64,000 bases of DNA, from positions 1,054,001 through 1,118,000 of the forward strand of contig JADJXL010000020.1 in NCBI GenBank assembly GCA_016715885.1. Direction: 5' to 3'. The DNA comes from Polyangiaceae bacterium (lineage in GTDB: Bacteria > Myxococcota_A > Polyangia > Polyangiales > Polyangiaceae). Of the stretch, positions 6,737 through 15,907 are shown one piece after another. Each line of letters opens with the position of its first letter. Position 1 is the stretch's first letter. The notes beneath the pieces were generated by a model that was given only the letters and a program-made list of their open reading frames with translations, was not told the DNA's origin and searched no databases. The translations under genes were made by a program, and so were the position numbers.

Positions 6737-9319
6737 ATGGCGTCCGTAAACCCGCTGTCGCGGGAGCTCGTTTTCAAAGTCGTCTACTATGGGCCGGGGC
6801 TTGGCGGAAAGACGACCACGCTCGAGTACATCCATGCGACGGCCAAGCCCGATCATCGGGGCAAACTGGTCTCGCTCGCAACGCCCGTCGATCGGACGCT
6901 GTACTTCGATTTTCTGCCGATGCGCTTGCCGCCGATACGCGGCATGCACGTGCGCCTGCAGCTCTTCACGGTTCCCGGACAGGTTTACTTCAACGCGACT
7001 CGCAAACTGGTGCTCACCGGCGCCGACGGCATCGTCTTCGTCGCCGACTCGCAGACGGCACGCGCCGACGCGAACCTCGAAAGCCTCGACAACCTGCGAG
7101 ACAACCTGGCGGATCAGGGACGCAACCTGTCCGACGTCCCCATCGTGTTTCAGTACAACAAGCACGATCTGCCCGATGTATTGCCGGTGGAAGAGCTCGA
7201 CAAACTGCTCAATCGCTGGCGTGCGGCATCCCTCGCGACGTCGGCCAAAACAGGCCTCGGCGTGTACGAAGGCCTCGAGAAGATCACGCACGCGGTGCTC
7301 GCGTCATTCGAAACGCAAATGCCGGAATCCGTACGGGTTGCGGCAGCCGCTGCGTTCGATCCGAACGAAGAAGGTCTTGCCGCAGCACTTCGAGGTGCAT
7401 CGCAAGCCGAAGATCGTCCACCGACGAGCGGCGCAATCTTCAATCGCGTTGCATCGAGTCGCACGGCGCTCGGTTCCATTCCGCCCGAAACCGGCGTCGA
7501 AGATGGACCATCGATCGAAAAAGCAGCGATGCGGCCCGCCGCATTGCCGGTGATGACGTTTCCTGAAAACACCGACGATGGTTCGAGCTCAAAGGACAAA
7601 CTTGCGCTCGCTGCCGCGTCGGAACCGTCGATCCTCACGAAGCCCGATTCGATTCGTGCACATACCGGCCGAGGACCCGACTCGCGTTCTGGCGAGTCAC
7701 CGAGGAGCCGCAGTCGCCCATCGGTTTTGCCTCCCAAACCCTATGCGCCGATCATTCCTCATGCAGCGCAGCGAACGAGCGTTTCGCATGCGTCGCATGC
7801 ACCTCCGCCTCCGCCCAACGCGACCACGACAGCCGTCAAAGAGCCTGCGCCGCATGCAGCCGCTCCTGCACCTCCGCCCAACGCGACGACGACGGCGGTA
7901 AAGGAAGCCGCTCCCGCCGTCGCAAAGGCACCTTCGGCCTCCGCAGTGGCGAGTGCTTCCGCAAGCTCAGCAGCACCTGCTGCAACTGAGGAAAAGGCGC
8001 CGAGCACCGAGAAGACCATCGCTGCTCCGGCGAAGCCTGCGGCGGCTGCCAGCAAGGTAGAGACCGCGCCGGCGAAGGCTGCACCTGCCAAGGCAGAGCC
8101 TGCGCCTGCCAAGGCAGAGCCTGCACTGATCAAGGTCGAGCCAACAGCAACCAAAGCAGAGCCTGCACCGATCAAAGTCGAGCCCGCCAAAGCTCCGCCA
8201 ACGCCCATCAAGGCAGAGCACGCGCCCATCAAAATCGAAATTGCTGCAGAAAAGACGCAGCCCGCAGTCGCAGCGTCCACGCCCGCAAAAACGCCTGCAC
8301 CCTTCGAGAAACTCGATCCCACCGAGCTGTTCTCGATCGCCGATTTGCTCGAGCCCGCGCCCGAAGCCGTGCGGCAACCGCCGACGGAAACACCGCAAGC
8401 CAAGGCTCGCGCAGCGGAAACGCCCGCGCCTGCCGACGCGCCGCGTGCCCAAACGGAGCCGAAGGCTGCAGAACCCCTACCCGTTGCCAAGAGAATCGCG
8501 GCCGAGCCAGAACCGGCGCCCGCCGTCGAAGCGCCGAAGCCCATCGACCTCGAGCCGCTGCCGATACGGAAGTCGACACCGCCACCTGCAGCAGTTGCCA
8601 AAATCGAAGAAGCAGCAGCACCTGCCGCAGCGGTCGCCAAGGCCGAGGCCGTCGCAACGCCGCCTGCGCCGCCACCTGCCGCAACGGCAGCGCCTGCACG
8701 AGCCACACCGACTCCACAAGCGCCCGCACAAGCCAGCACAGCTGCCGCGACGACTGCATCCGCCCCAGCGAAAGAGCAGCCCGAAGCGCCGCTGCCGCCT
8801 CCACCTCCGCCACCACCCGCTCGGCCGCTTGGTGCGATTCCTACGCAGCACGCGCACGTCGAATCAAATCGACCCGACGCGCATGCAGCGGTTCCTTCGA
8901 CGTCAAAGGGTTCTTCAGAGACAAACCTCGTCCCTGCCCCCGCTGCACACGTCGAGAAATCCGAAGCTCGGAAGACACACGAATTGTCCTTCGGCGAGCT
9001 TTGGCCCGAGAGCGACCGCGCTTTGGTGCACGAGGCCGAAGCCGCCCTCGCTGCCGGGAGATGCGCCGAAGCCATCGACCACGCGGATGCGCTCGTCACG
9101 CGCGTGCTCACCGGAGCCGCAACGCTCTTTGGATCGAGCGATCCGTCGCGCGACATGACGAACATGCCGCTCATGCTCGGCATCGATGGCCGCCGCTATC
9201 TCGCGTTCCGATCGATCGTTCGCGCATGCCGCAGCGGCGCAAAACCAAGCATGCGCGACGCCCTTGCCGCTTATGCGTTCGCCATCGAAGCTCGCATGGC
9301 GAAAAGCTCCGTTCGCTGA
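6737..9319 (+). CDS. MglA-like Ras-superfamily GTPase with very long Ala/Pro-rich extension and C-terminal domain
   Basis: An 860-residue protein. Residues 1-195 form a small GTPase of the MglA type: P-loop GPGLGGKT (19-26), switch-II region with TVPGQ (78-82) in place of DTAGQ, base-recognition NKHD (141-144) and a TSAKTG motif. MglA-type GTPases set cell polarity and control gliding in Myxococcus. Unlike MglA (about 195 residues), this one continues into about 500 residues of Ala/Pro/Lys/Glu low-complexity sequence with imperfect short repeats, for example NATTTAVKE twice and many KAEPA units. It ends in a compact folded-looking domain of about 120 residues (LSFGELWPESDRALVHEAE...). No MglB is adjacent. 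The extension may tether the GTPase to a partner or scaffold; that is inference. Confidence 0.82.
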   Translation: MASVNPLSRELVFKVVYYGPGLGGKTTTLEYIHATAKPDHRGKLVSLATPVDRTLYFDFLPMRLPPIRGMHVRLQLFTVPGQVYFNATRKLVLTGADGIVFVADSQTARADANLESLDNLRDNLADQGRNLSDVPIVFQYNKHDLPDVLPVEELDKLLNRWRAASLATSAKTGLGVYEGLEKITHAVLASFETQMPESVRVAAAAAFDPNEEGLAAALRGASQAEDRPPTSGAIFNRVASSRTALGSIPPETGVEDGPSIEKAAMRPAALPVMTFPENTDDGSSSKDKLALAAASEPSILTKPDSIRAHTGRGPDSRSGESPRSRSRPSVLPPKPYAPIIPHAAQRTSVSHASHAPPPPPNATTTAVKEPAPHAAAPAPPPNATTTAVKEAAPAVAKAPSASAVASASASSAAPAATEEKAPSTEKTIAAPAKPAAAASKVETAPAKAAPAKAEPAPAKAEPALIKVEPTATKAEPAPIKVEPAKAPPTPIKAEHAPIKIEIAAEKTQPAVAASTPAKTPAPFEKLDPTELFSIADLLEPAPEAVRQPPTETPQAKARAAETPAPADAPRAQTEPKAAEPLPVAKRIAAEPEPAPAVEAPKPIDLEPLPIRKSTPPPAAVAKIEEAAAPAAAVAKAEAVATPPAPPPAATAAPARATPTPQAPAQASTAAATTASAPAKEQPEAPLPPPPPPPPARPLGAIPTQHAHVESNRPDAHAAVPSTSKGSSETNLVPAPAAHVEKSEARKTHELSFGELWPESDRALVHEAEAALAAGRCAEAIDHADALVTRVLTGAATLFGSSDPSRDMTNMPLMLGIDGRRYLAFRSIVRACRSGAKPSMRDALAAYAFAIEARMAKSSVR

Positions 9320-9359
9320 AATTGTCGCGAAGGCCCCCCGAACACCGCTCCTGGCACGA

Positions 9360-10502
9360 TCACAGCCTGTCTGGAGCCGGTGCGACGGAGTAGCGGCGCA
9401 TGGACACGTTCATGAGCATCGCAACCGCCATGAGCATCGTGGTGATGCTGGATCCGCCGTAAGAGAAGAGCGGAAGCGTCACGCCGACGACGGGAAGCAC
9501 GCCGCTCGTCATGCCGATGTTGATGATGGCGTGCCAAAAAAGAATCGCGCCGCAACCGACGGCAAGCACTGCACCAAAGCGATCCTTTGCGAGGGACGCA
9601 ATTCGGATCGACCACACGGCGAGGAATGCGTACAGCAGCACGAGCAAGACCGAGCCCACGAAGCCCCATTCCTCGGCGAAGATCGGAAACGGAAAATCCG
9701 TGTACTGATCCGGGATGAAGTTGAACTGGTTTTGCGTGCCCTGCATGAACCCGCTGCCAAAGACGCCGCCGTCACCTATTGCAACGCGCGAATGATGTGC
9801 GTGCCACCCGCGGTGATGAATGTCGTCCTCGGGACGCAAGAACACCGTGACGCGATCGCGCTGATAGTCGTGCAAGACGTACGTCCAGATGATCGGTAGA
9901 GCCGATGCGACGGTCACGACGAAGAGCACGACGCTCTTCCACCTCACGCGCGTGAGCGCTGCGATCGTCAAGAACACGAGCATGTGGATCGTCGCGGTGC
10001 CGAGGTCCGGTTGCTTGAGGATGAGCAGCGCCGGTACGGCCGTGAGCAGCGCGGGGATCAAGAGGTCCTTGAGCGTTCGTCCTTCATTGCGCGGATCATC
10101 GTGGAGGAACTTGGCGAGTGCGATGACGAGACAAACCTTGGTGTATTCGCTGGGTTGGAAGGTCAAACCACCGAACTCGATCCACCGGACGCTGCCGCGG
10201 ATGTCCTTGCCGAAGACGAAGACGAGCAGGAGCGCGAAGATGCTGCCCGCGTAGACGATGTACCCGAAGCGTTCGAAGTAGCGGTAGTCGATGGCGACGA
10301 GCACGCCGCCGAAGATGCCTCCGAGGACGAGCCAGTAGATCTGGCTGATGTAGAGCTCCGAACGCGTGGAAAAACCTTGGTAGACGCTCGTTGCGCTGTA
10401 GAGGTTGACGACGCCCAAGACCGCGATGAGCGCGACGGTGATGAAGAGCGGCCAATCGAAGTGGTCTTTGGCTCGCGTCGATACGTCTCCTCCGAGGATC
10501 AC
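9360..10502 (-). CDS. rodA: Rod-shape peptidoglycan polymerase RodA (SEDS family)
   Basis: A 380-residue polytopic membrane protein of the FtsW/RodA/SpoVE family, a lipid-II glycosyltransferase acting with PBP2 in lateral wall synthesis. Visible family features are about ten hydrophobic segments, the LTFQPSEYTKVCLVIALAK region (canonical QPSE(L/F)xK), the KQPDLGTATI motif and the C-terminal PLFSYGGSS signature. The GTG start overlaps the stop of mrdA (10499-10502), so translation is likely coupled. It is the last gene of the mreBCD-mrdA-rodA operon. Confidence 0.95.
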   Translation of the reverse strand: MILGGDVSTRAKDHFDWPLFITVALIAVLGVVNLYSATSVYQGFSTRSELYISQIYWLVLGGIFGGVLVAIDYRYFERFGYIVYAGSIFALLLVFVFGKDIRGSVRWIEFGGLTFQPSEYTKVCLVIALAKFLHDDPRNEGRTLKDLLIPALLTAVPALLILKQPDLGTATIHMLVFLTIAALTRVRWKSVVLFVVTVASALPIIWTYVLHDYQRDRVTVFLRPEDDIHHRGWHAHHSRVAIGDGGVFGSGFMQGTQNQFNFIPDQYTDFPFPIFAEEWGFVGSVLLVLLYAFLAVWSIRIASLAKDRFGAVLAVGCGAILFWHAIINIGMTSGVLPVVGVTLPLFSYGGSSITTMLMAVAMLMNVSMRRYSVAPAPDRL

Positions 10503-12493
10503 GGCGGGCCTCCTGCTGCCTTTGCTGGAGCGCGTCCCGCCGAGCTCGTGCCAGCTCGTGGCCCGCTTCGTTCCCTGAAAATGCGGTTGTAGGCGGCGAC
10601 GACTTCCATCGCGACGGGAGCGGCGTGCTTACCACCGGCGCCACCGTGTTCGACGAGCACGACGACCGCGACTTCGGGCGCGCGAGATGGCGCATATCCG
10701 GAGAACCACGCGTGCTCGCGGTTGAAGTACCACACGCGTTCGGCTTCGGCGCCGCGTGCAAGCTTGTGTGACACCTGCGCAGTCCCGGTTTTACCTGCCA
10801 CGTCGACGCCGACGAGCCTCACCTTGTGCGCCGTTCCTCGTTCTTCGTTCACGCCTGCGTACAGAGCCTTCTGTACGAGCGCGAGGTTCTCCGGGCTCAC
10901 TTCGATCTGCCTTCGCACGCGCGGCGTAAACTCCTGCACGACCGTCCCGGAGCTCGTTTCGACCGCGCGAACAATTTGCGGTTGATAAAGCGTTCCGCCA
11001 TTCGCAAGCGCGGCGTACGCGAGCGCAAGCTGAAGAACCGTCACGGTCGTGGCACCTTGACCGATCGCTGCATTCAGCCCGAAACCAAGACGATATTGCC
11101 CTTTGTTGCGCAACGTCATCCATGCGCGTGTCGGCATGCGCCCAGAGGCTTCGGCATTCACACCCAGACCCGTGCGTGAGCCCAAGCCAAACCGCTGCCC
11201 CATTTCGGCAATGACATCCATGCCGACGCCAAGCTCCGAAGCCAGCCAGTAAAAGTAGACGTTGCACGACTGCGCAATCGCCTTGTGCAGCGCCACAGGA
11301 CCGTGCACGTGCGTGCATCGAAAGTTGCGCTTGCCGAACGTGATGCCTCCGCGACATTGCGTCGCAGCGCGCGGATTGATGAACCCCTTCTCCAGCGCCG
11401 CGAGCGCCGTGAACGGCTTGAACGTCGAACCCGGCGGATACGCACCAGCAATCGTCTTGTCGAGCGCCGGCTTCAACGGATCCGAATACAGACGGCGGAA
11501 CGCATCACGAATGACCTGCTTGCCCGAACCACCCGAGAGCGCGTTCGGATCGTAACTCGGCTTCGAATACAGCCCGAGGATGCGGCCCGTGCGAACGTCG
11601 ACCAGCGCTACGCCTCCCGCAAGCTGACCACGCATCGCATCGCCGATCGCCTTCTGCAAATCGGCATCGATCGTCAGTCGTAGATCGCGACCGGGGATCG
11701 GATCGACACGTCTCGGCTCTTCGATGACTCCGTCCACGCGCTGGCGTCTTCGCCCCTTCGCGTCGACGAAGACTTTTTCCCAACCGCGCGTGCCATGAAG
11801 GTAGCTCTCCCACGCGCGTTCAACACCCGTTGCACCGATGCGATCGCCCTCCACATAGCCCGCGCTGCGTAGCTGGTTGAGTTTTTCCGCGTCGACCTCG
11901 GCCATGTAACCGAGCACGTGCGCGCCAACTTCTTCGTACGGGTAATAACGCACGGGCACCGGAACGACTTCAACGAATGGAAGCTCGGCTTCGTGCGTTT
12001 TCAGCGTGGCAACCACATCGCGAGAGATGTCTTCTTTCAGCAGGATTTGCTGCGTCTTGCGCTTGCTGTCGCTCTCGCACAAGTTCTTGAGCATCGTCTC
12101 CAGACGCACCCGCTCGTCGTCCCCCAGTCCGAGATAGTGGACGAGCCGTGGCCAGACATTCGGGTCGACCTTCTTCTTCTTCGACGGATCGTCCTTCCGG
12201 TAAAGGTCGCAAGTTGGCTCGATCTTCTCGGGAACGACGTAAAGGTTGTACGAAGGACGGCTTGCAGCGAGCACCTTGCCATTGCGATCGCGGATGATTC
12301 CTCGAGTCGTGGCAAGCGTGATGCGACGAACGATGTTTTCTCGTGCAATCGCGGCATTTTCGGCTCCTTCGAGAATTTGGAGCTGAAACAATCTCACGAT
12401 GAGCCCCAGAAACAGGAGCACCATGCCGAGGCCGATCCACCGAAATCGGCGGCGAAATTCGCTGACGTCTGATCGCTGAACGACGAGACTCAT
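10499..12493 (-). CDS. mrdA: Penicillin-binding protein 2 (elongasome transpeptidase)
   Basis: A 664-residue class B PBP that cross-links peptidoglycan during elongation. A single N-terminal transmembrane helix (about residues 18-36) precedes the pedestal domain. The three active-site motifs are present: STFK near residue 352 with the acyl-accepting serine, SCN near 412, and KTGTAQ near 566. The C-terminal tail is Ala/Pro-rich. The start ATG overlaps the mreD stop (12490-12493) and the stop overlaps rodA, consistent with RodA and PBP2 working as a 1:1 complex. Confidence 0.95.
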   Translation of the reverse strand: MSLVVQRSDVSEFRRRFRWIGLGMVLLFLGLIVRLFQLQILEGAENAAIARENIVRRITLATTRGIIRDRNGKVLAASRPSYNLYVVPEKIEPTCDLYRKDDPSKKKKVDPNVWPRLVHYLGLGDDERVRLETMLKNLCESDSKRKTQQILLKEDISRDVVATLKTHEAELPFVEVVPVPVRYYPYEEVGAHVLGYMAEVDAEKLNQLRSAGYVEGDRIGATGVERAWESYLHGTRGWEKVFVDAKGRRRQRVDGVIEEPRRVDPIPGRDLRLTIDADLQKAIGDAMRGQLAGGVALVDVRTGRILGLYSKPSYDPNALSGGSGKQVIRDAFRRLYSDPLKPALDKTIAGAYPPGSTFKPFTALAALEKGFINPRAATQCRGGITFGKRNFRCTHVHGPVALHKAIAQSCNVYFYWLASELGVGMDVIAEMGQRFGLGSRTGLGVNAEASGRMPTRAWMTLRNKGQYRLGFGLNAAIGQGATTVTVLQLALAYAALANGGTLYQPQIVRAVETSSGTVVQEFTPRVRRQIEVSPENLALVQKALYAGVNEERGTAHKVRLVGVDVAGKTGTAQVSHKLARGAEAERVWYFNREHAWFSGYAPSRAPEVAVVVLVEHGGAGGKHAAPVAMEVVAAYNRIFRERSGPRAGTSSAGRAPAKAAGGPP

Positions 12494-13017
12494 CGTTGAC
12501 CTCCTTCGCCGGGCCTAGGTGCCGTAATCGTCGCTTGATGCACGCGTTCGGCAAGGTTGAAGATAAACGGAGCAAAAAACGCCGTGCCAATCGCGTGGGG
12601 AAGCACGAGTGACGCGAGTGCGCGAGGCCTGGCCGTGTCCGTCGAAAAGATTGCCGTGAGCACGATGATGAGCACGCCCTCGAGCAGCGCGAAGGCAAAC
12701 GCGAGAGCAATCTTGGTCAAGAGCGTTTGCGCTGCGAGACGCACGCCCGCGGCACGTGCCACGACAAACGTTGCGACGGTGATGAACGTGAAGAGCCCGA
12801 TGGGCGCCGCCGAGAACAGATCGAGCAAGTAGCCGAGCAAAAATGCGAGCGCGGCACCACGCGCAATCGAGTACTCATGCACGCCCATGAACACGACGAG
12901 CGGCAAGAGAAGGCTGGGCGTGGCGCCTGAAATCTGAAGCCTGCCGATGAGTCGAAATAGGTTCGACTGAATGATGAGCAGCCCGATTCCGATGGCGAGG
13001 AAGGCGGTGTTGCGCAT
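12490..13017 (-). CDS. mreD: Rod-shape-determining membrane protein MreD
   Basis: A 175-residue hydrophobic protein with five or six predicted transmembrane helices. This fits the length and topology of MreD, which links MreC to the MreB/RodA/PBP2 elongasome. Sequence identity within the family is low, so the assignment leans on position between mreC and mrdA. The segment LLGYLLDLFSAAPIGLFTF resembles the conserved MreD stretch with G-x-x-x-D. It lies 17 bp after mreC and overlaps mrdA by four bases. Confidence 0.88.
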   Translation of the reverse strand: MRNTAFLAIGIGLLIIQSNLFRLIGRLQISGATPSLLLPLVVFMGVHEYSIARGAALAFLLGYLLDLFSAAPIGLFTFITVATFVVARAAGVRLAAQTLLTKIALAFAFALLEGVLIIVLTAIFSTDTARPRALASLVLPHAIGTAFFAPFIFNLAERVHQATITAPRPGEGGQR

Positions 13018-13034
13018 CGATCACTCCACGCTCG

Positions 13035-13913
13035 TCACCTTCGCGGTGGCGACGCTCCGGGAGCATCGCGTTGGGCCTGAGGTTCCTCGCCGGGCGGAGC
13101 CGTCACGATGAGCACTTCTTCGAGACGCGAGAAGTCGACGGCGGGCGTCGCGAAAACTTGCTGATAAATGCCGAAGTCGCGCTTGACGACTTTCGTGACG
13201 GTGCCGACGGGAATGCCCTTGGGAAAACGCCTTCCAACACCGCTCGTCACGAGCAAGTCACCGACTTCGATTTCATCCGTGCGTTGCACGTATTCAACGC
13301 TGCATAGGTACTTGCTTTCGTCGCCGGTTCCGCGGACAAACCCTCGCGCGCCCGTGCGTTGAACGACGATGTCGACGCCGCTTCCCGCGTCGACGACGAG
13401 ACGCACGTCAACGGTATCGCCCGAGACTTTCAGCGTCGTACCGACGATTCCATCGGGTGAGATGACCGGAAGGTTGAGCCCGATGTTTTTCGCGTCGCGA
13501 TCGAGCGTGACGCGCGCGATCCGGAAAAACTCATTCGTGTCCTTGCCAATGACCTGCGCGCTGACGACGTCGGTCCGAACGCTCGTACGCATGTCGAGCA
13601 GGCGCTTCAGCCTCAGGTTTTCCTGCTCTAGCTCCTCGAGCTTGCGGACTCGTTCACGAAGGCGAGCGTTTTGCGATGCGAGCCGCGCGTTGTCCTCTTT
13701 GACGTCGACCAAGTAGATGTACTCGCCCCAGATGTTGGACAGGGCCCGAGCGAGCGTCGCGGCGACGAACTGAATGGGCGTAGAGATACGGACGATGATC
13801 TTGTCGGCGCCGGTGACTTGGCGCGGGTCACGCATGCTGGCGCGAAGGAACCAAAAAGGAACCGCGAGAGCGAGCAAAACAACGGCTAGGTCGCGATAGC
13901 GCTTCAGGTTCAT
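13035..13913 (-). CDS. mreC: Rod-shape-determining protein MreC
   Basis: A 292-residue protein with a short cytoplasmic N-terminus, one transmembrane helix (about 9-25), a coiled coil (about 68-110, rich in Glu/Leu/Arg) and the two beta domains typical of MreC. Family-like segments include VISPDGIVGTTLKVS and GDLLVTSGVGRRFPKGIPVG, the latter being the conserved C-terminal MreC signature. MreC is a periplasmic scaffold that activates PBP2. There is a 203-bp gap after mreB, longer than the other gaps in this operon, in which I see no other gene. Confidence 0.93.
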   Translation of the reverse strand: MNLKRYRDLAVVLLALAVPFWFLRASMRDPRQVTGADKIIVRISTPIQFVAATLARALSNIWGEYIYLVDVKEDNARLASQNARLRERVRKLEELEQENLRLKRLLDMRTSVRTDVVSAQVIGKDTNEFFRIARVTLDRDAKNIGLNLPVISPDGIVGTTLKVSGDTVDVRLVVDAGSGVDIVVQRTGARGFVRGTGDESKYLCSVEYVQRTDEIEVGDLLVTSGVGRRFPKGIPVGTVTKVVKRDFGIYQQVFATPAVDFSRLEEVLIVTAPPGEEPQAQRDAPGASPPRR

Positions 13914-14116
13914 GACGTTGCCGGAAAAAGCGGCTCACCCCGCATGGATCGAGATCAGCAGCTCGTGCGCGATGTGGACAAGAAACGGACTCGATTCGAT
14001 GCCACGACATGACCGCGAGCGCCACTTCATGGAGCGTTTGGCAACGCGGGAGGTGGGAGGATCGTGCAGCGCGCTTGAAATGTTCGGGATTCGCCAGCGT
14101 TCGTTAGGACAAACGA

Positions 14117-15151
14117 TCACCCGATGGTGACTTCTTTCAAGAGCTCGAGGTGGTCGAGGGCTTTGCCGCAACCAAGAACGACAGCGCTGATCGGGTCGTC
14201 GCATACCATGACGGGCAAGCCGGTTTCCTCGCGCAAGAGCACATCGAGATTCTTCAGCAGCGACCCACCACCGGTCAGCACGATGCCCTTGTCGACGATG
14301 TCAGCCGCAAGCTCGGGTGGCGTTCTTTCGAGCGCGACGAGGACGGCGTCGACGATGGCGTTCGTCGGTTCGGCGAGCGATTCGCGGATTTCATCGGAGT
14401 TGACGACGACCGTTTTCGGGATGCCGGCGACCATGTCGCGGCCTTTGACTTCCATCGTGAGCTGTTGCTCGAGCGGGTACGCGTTGCCGATGGTGATCTT
14501 GATGCGCTCGGCCGTTTGTTCACCGATGGCCATGTTGTACTTGCGCTTCATGTAGGCCATGATCGATTCGTCCATCTTGTCGCCGCCGACGCGAACACTT
14601 TGGGAGTAAACGATTCCGGCGAGCGAGATGACGGCGACTTCGGTGGTGCCCCCGCCGATGTCGACGACCATGTTTCCGGACGGCTCGGTGATGGGCAAAC
14701 CGGCTCCGATGGCAGCGGCCATGGGCTCTTCGATGAGGTAGACCTCGCGAGCTCCGGCGCCTTCTGCGCTTTCTTTCACGGCGCGTTTTTCAACTTCGGT
14801 GATGCCGAAGGGAACGCAGATGATGATGCGCGGCTTGACGAGCGTGCGCCTGTTGTGAGCGCGCGCGATGAAGTACCGCAGCATGGCTTCGGTGATCTCG
14901 AAGTCGGCGATGACGCCATCACGCAAGGGTCGAACCGCCTGAATGTTTCCAGGGGTTCGTCCGAGCATTTCTTTCGCCTCGCGCCCGACCGCGAGCACCT
15001 TTTTGCCGCCGCGGTTATCGCGCTGCACGGCCACCACGGAGGGCTCACAGGAGACAATTCCCTTGCCCTTGACGTAGATGAGCGTCGTGGCGGTGCCGAG
15101 ATCGATCGCGAGATCGTTCGAGAACAGGCCGTATAGCCAGTCGAAGATCAT
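14117..15151 (-). CDS. mreB: Cell-shape actin homologue MreB
   Basis: A 344-residue bacterial actin that guides lateral wall synthesis. Actin-fold ATP-binding motifs are visible: SNDLAIDLGTATTLIYVKG at the N-terminus (phosphate 1), NMVVDIGGGTTEVAVIS in the middle (phosphate 2) and GIVLTGGGSLLKNLD near the C-terminus (adenosine). Length matches canonical MreB. It heads the mreB-mreC-mreD-mrdA-rodA operon on the minus strand. rpmG lies about 190 bp upstream on the same strand. Confidence 0.97.
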   Translation of the reverse strand: MIFDWLYGLFSNDLAIDLGTATTLIYVKGKGIVSCEPSVVAVQRDNRGGKKVLAVGREAKEMLGRTPGNIQAVRPLRDGVIADFEITEAMLRYFIARAHNRRTLVKPRIIICVPFGITEVEKRAVKESAEGAGAREVYLIEEPMAAAIGAGLPITEPSGNMVVDIGGGTTEVAVISLAGIVYSQSVRVGGDKMDESIMAYMKRKYNMAIGEQTAERIKITIGNAYPLEQQLTMEVKGRDMVAGIPKTVVVNSDEIRESLAEPTNAIVDAVLVALERTPPELAADIVDKGIVLTGGGSLLKNLDVLLREETGLPVMVCDDPISAVVLGCGKALDHLELLKEVTIG

Positions 15152-15342
15152 CGCATCGTCCTGAAGCTACTGCCCGACGCATGCCGAATTGACAACGCGG
15201 GCGAAGACGGTTCGTACCACCAGCGGAACGAAGCCGCAAAAAAACGGCAACGACGGGACGGAATTGCCGACTCGTGATCGGGCATCTCGCCCCGTCGACC
15301 TCGAAAACAGACCATGGCGTACGCGCAACGCGCGTCGCGCCA

Positions 15343-15504
15343 TTAGCCTTTCGAGATTTTTCCTTCTTTGTGCTCGTGATGCTTGCGGCAAGCCGGACAG
15401 AACTTCTTGATGACGAACTTTTCCGTCATCGTCCGCTTGTTCTTGGTCGTGTGGTAGTTGGCCCGACCGCAATTGGCGCACGTCATCTTGATCGTGTCGC
15501 GCAT
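15343..15504 (-). CDS. rpmG: 50S ribosomal protein L33, zinc-binding form
   Basis: A 53-residue L33 that belongs to the large ribosomal subunit. The start is the internal ATG at 15502-15504, preceded by AGGAG 8 nt upstream; the longer open frame is not supported. It retains two Cys pairs (CANC and CPAC), making it the C+ zinc-binding form, and the conserved YHTTKNKR stretch. It ends in a basic tail. The usual neighbours secE and nusG are not adjacent; mreB lies downstream. Confidence 0.95.
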   Translation of the reverse strand: MRDTIKMTCANCGRANYHTTKNKRTMTEKFVIKKFCPACRKHHEHKEGKISKG

Positions 15505-15663
15505 GGCTATCTCCTCAGAAAACTTGCACGTCCCCACCACGACGGCGGGGCGTGAAGAGGGCGGTAACGTACGGGATTTCCGACGGCTGTCAATGTTTGA
15601 AGTGTGAAACTGGGCGTGGGGATCAAACCGAAGCCGGCTCAGTAATTTGAACCGAACGAATCG

Positions 15664-15888
15664 GAACCAGGCCTGGGCTTGCACGCTCGCTCTGCGTGCC
15701 GGATCGGAGCCGAGCCACCGCTTGTACGCTCGCTACGCGCGCGTGGGACGCGCGCTGCGCGAGGCTAGTTTACGATGGGGGGCTCGCAGGCGGCTCTTTG
15801 AGTCTTTTGGGTCTACGACCCAAAAGACGAGCCGACTGCTCCGCCCCCCATACCCCCCGGGGACAAACCCGAGCCGGGTCAGGTCGTT
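15664..15888. repeat. Interspersed hairpin repeat, copy A
   Basis: This is one of three related elements in the window. It has a head with AACCAGG, direct GC-rich blocks (CGCTCGCT...CGCTGCGCGAGGCTAG) and TTTACGATGGGG. A long hairpin follows at 15777-15849, with inner stem CTTTTGGGTC/GACCCAAAAG. The tail is CCCCCCATACCCCCCGG. It lies between the 3' end of the RRM-protein gene and rpmG. Copies B and C have different bases in the inner stem but keep pairing. It could act as a terminator or be a mobile MITE-like element. Confidence 0.8.
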
Positions 15889-15907
15889 GCGCGGGACAAA
15901 CCTTGGG

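Noticed and set aside
7759..9183. 474-codon minus-strand open frame rich in Ala/Gly
   Set aside because: It is antisense to the Ala/Pro-rich linker of the MglA-like protein and has no start signal or domain.
15152..15342. tRNA or small RNA between rpmG and mreB
   Set aside because: No cloverleaf or CCA-end pattern is seen; the stretch has only short hairpins.
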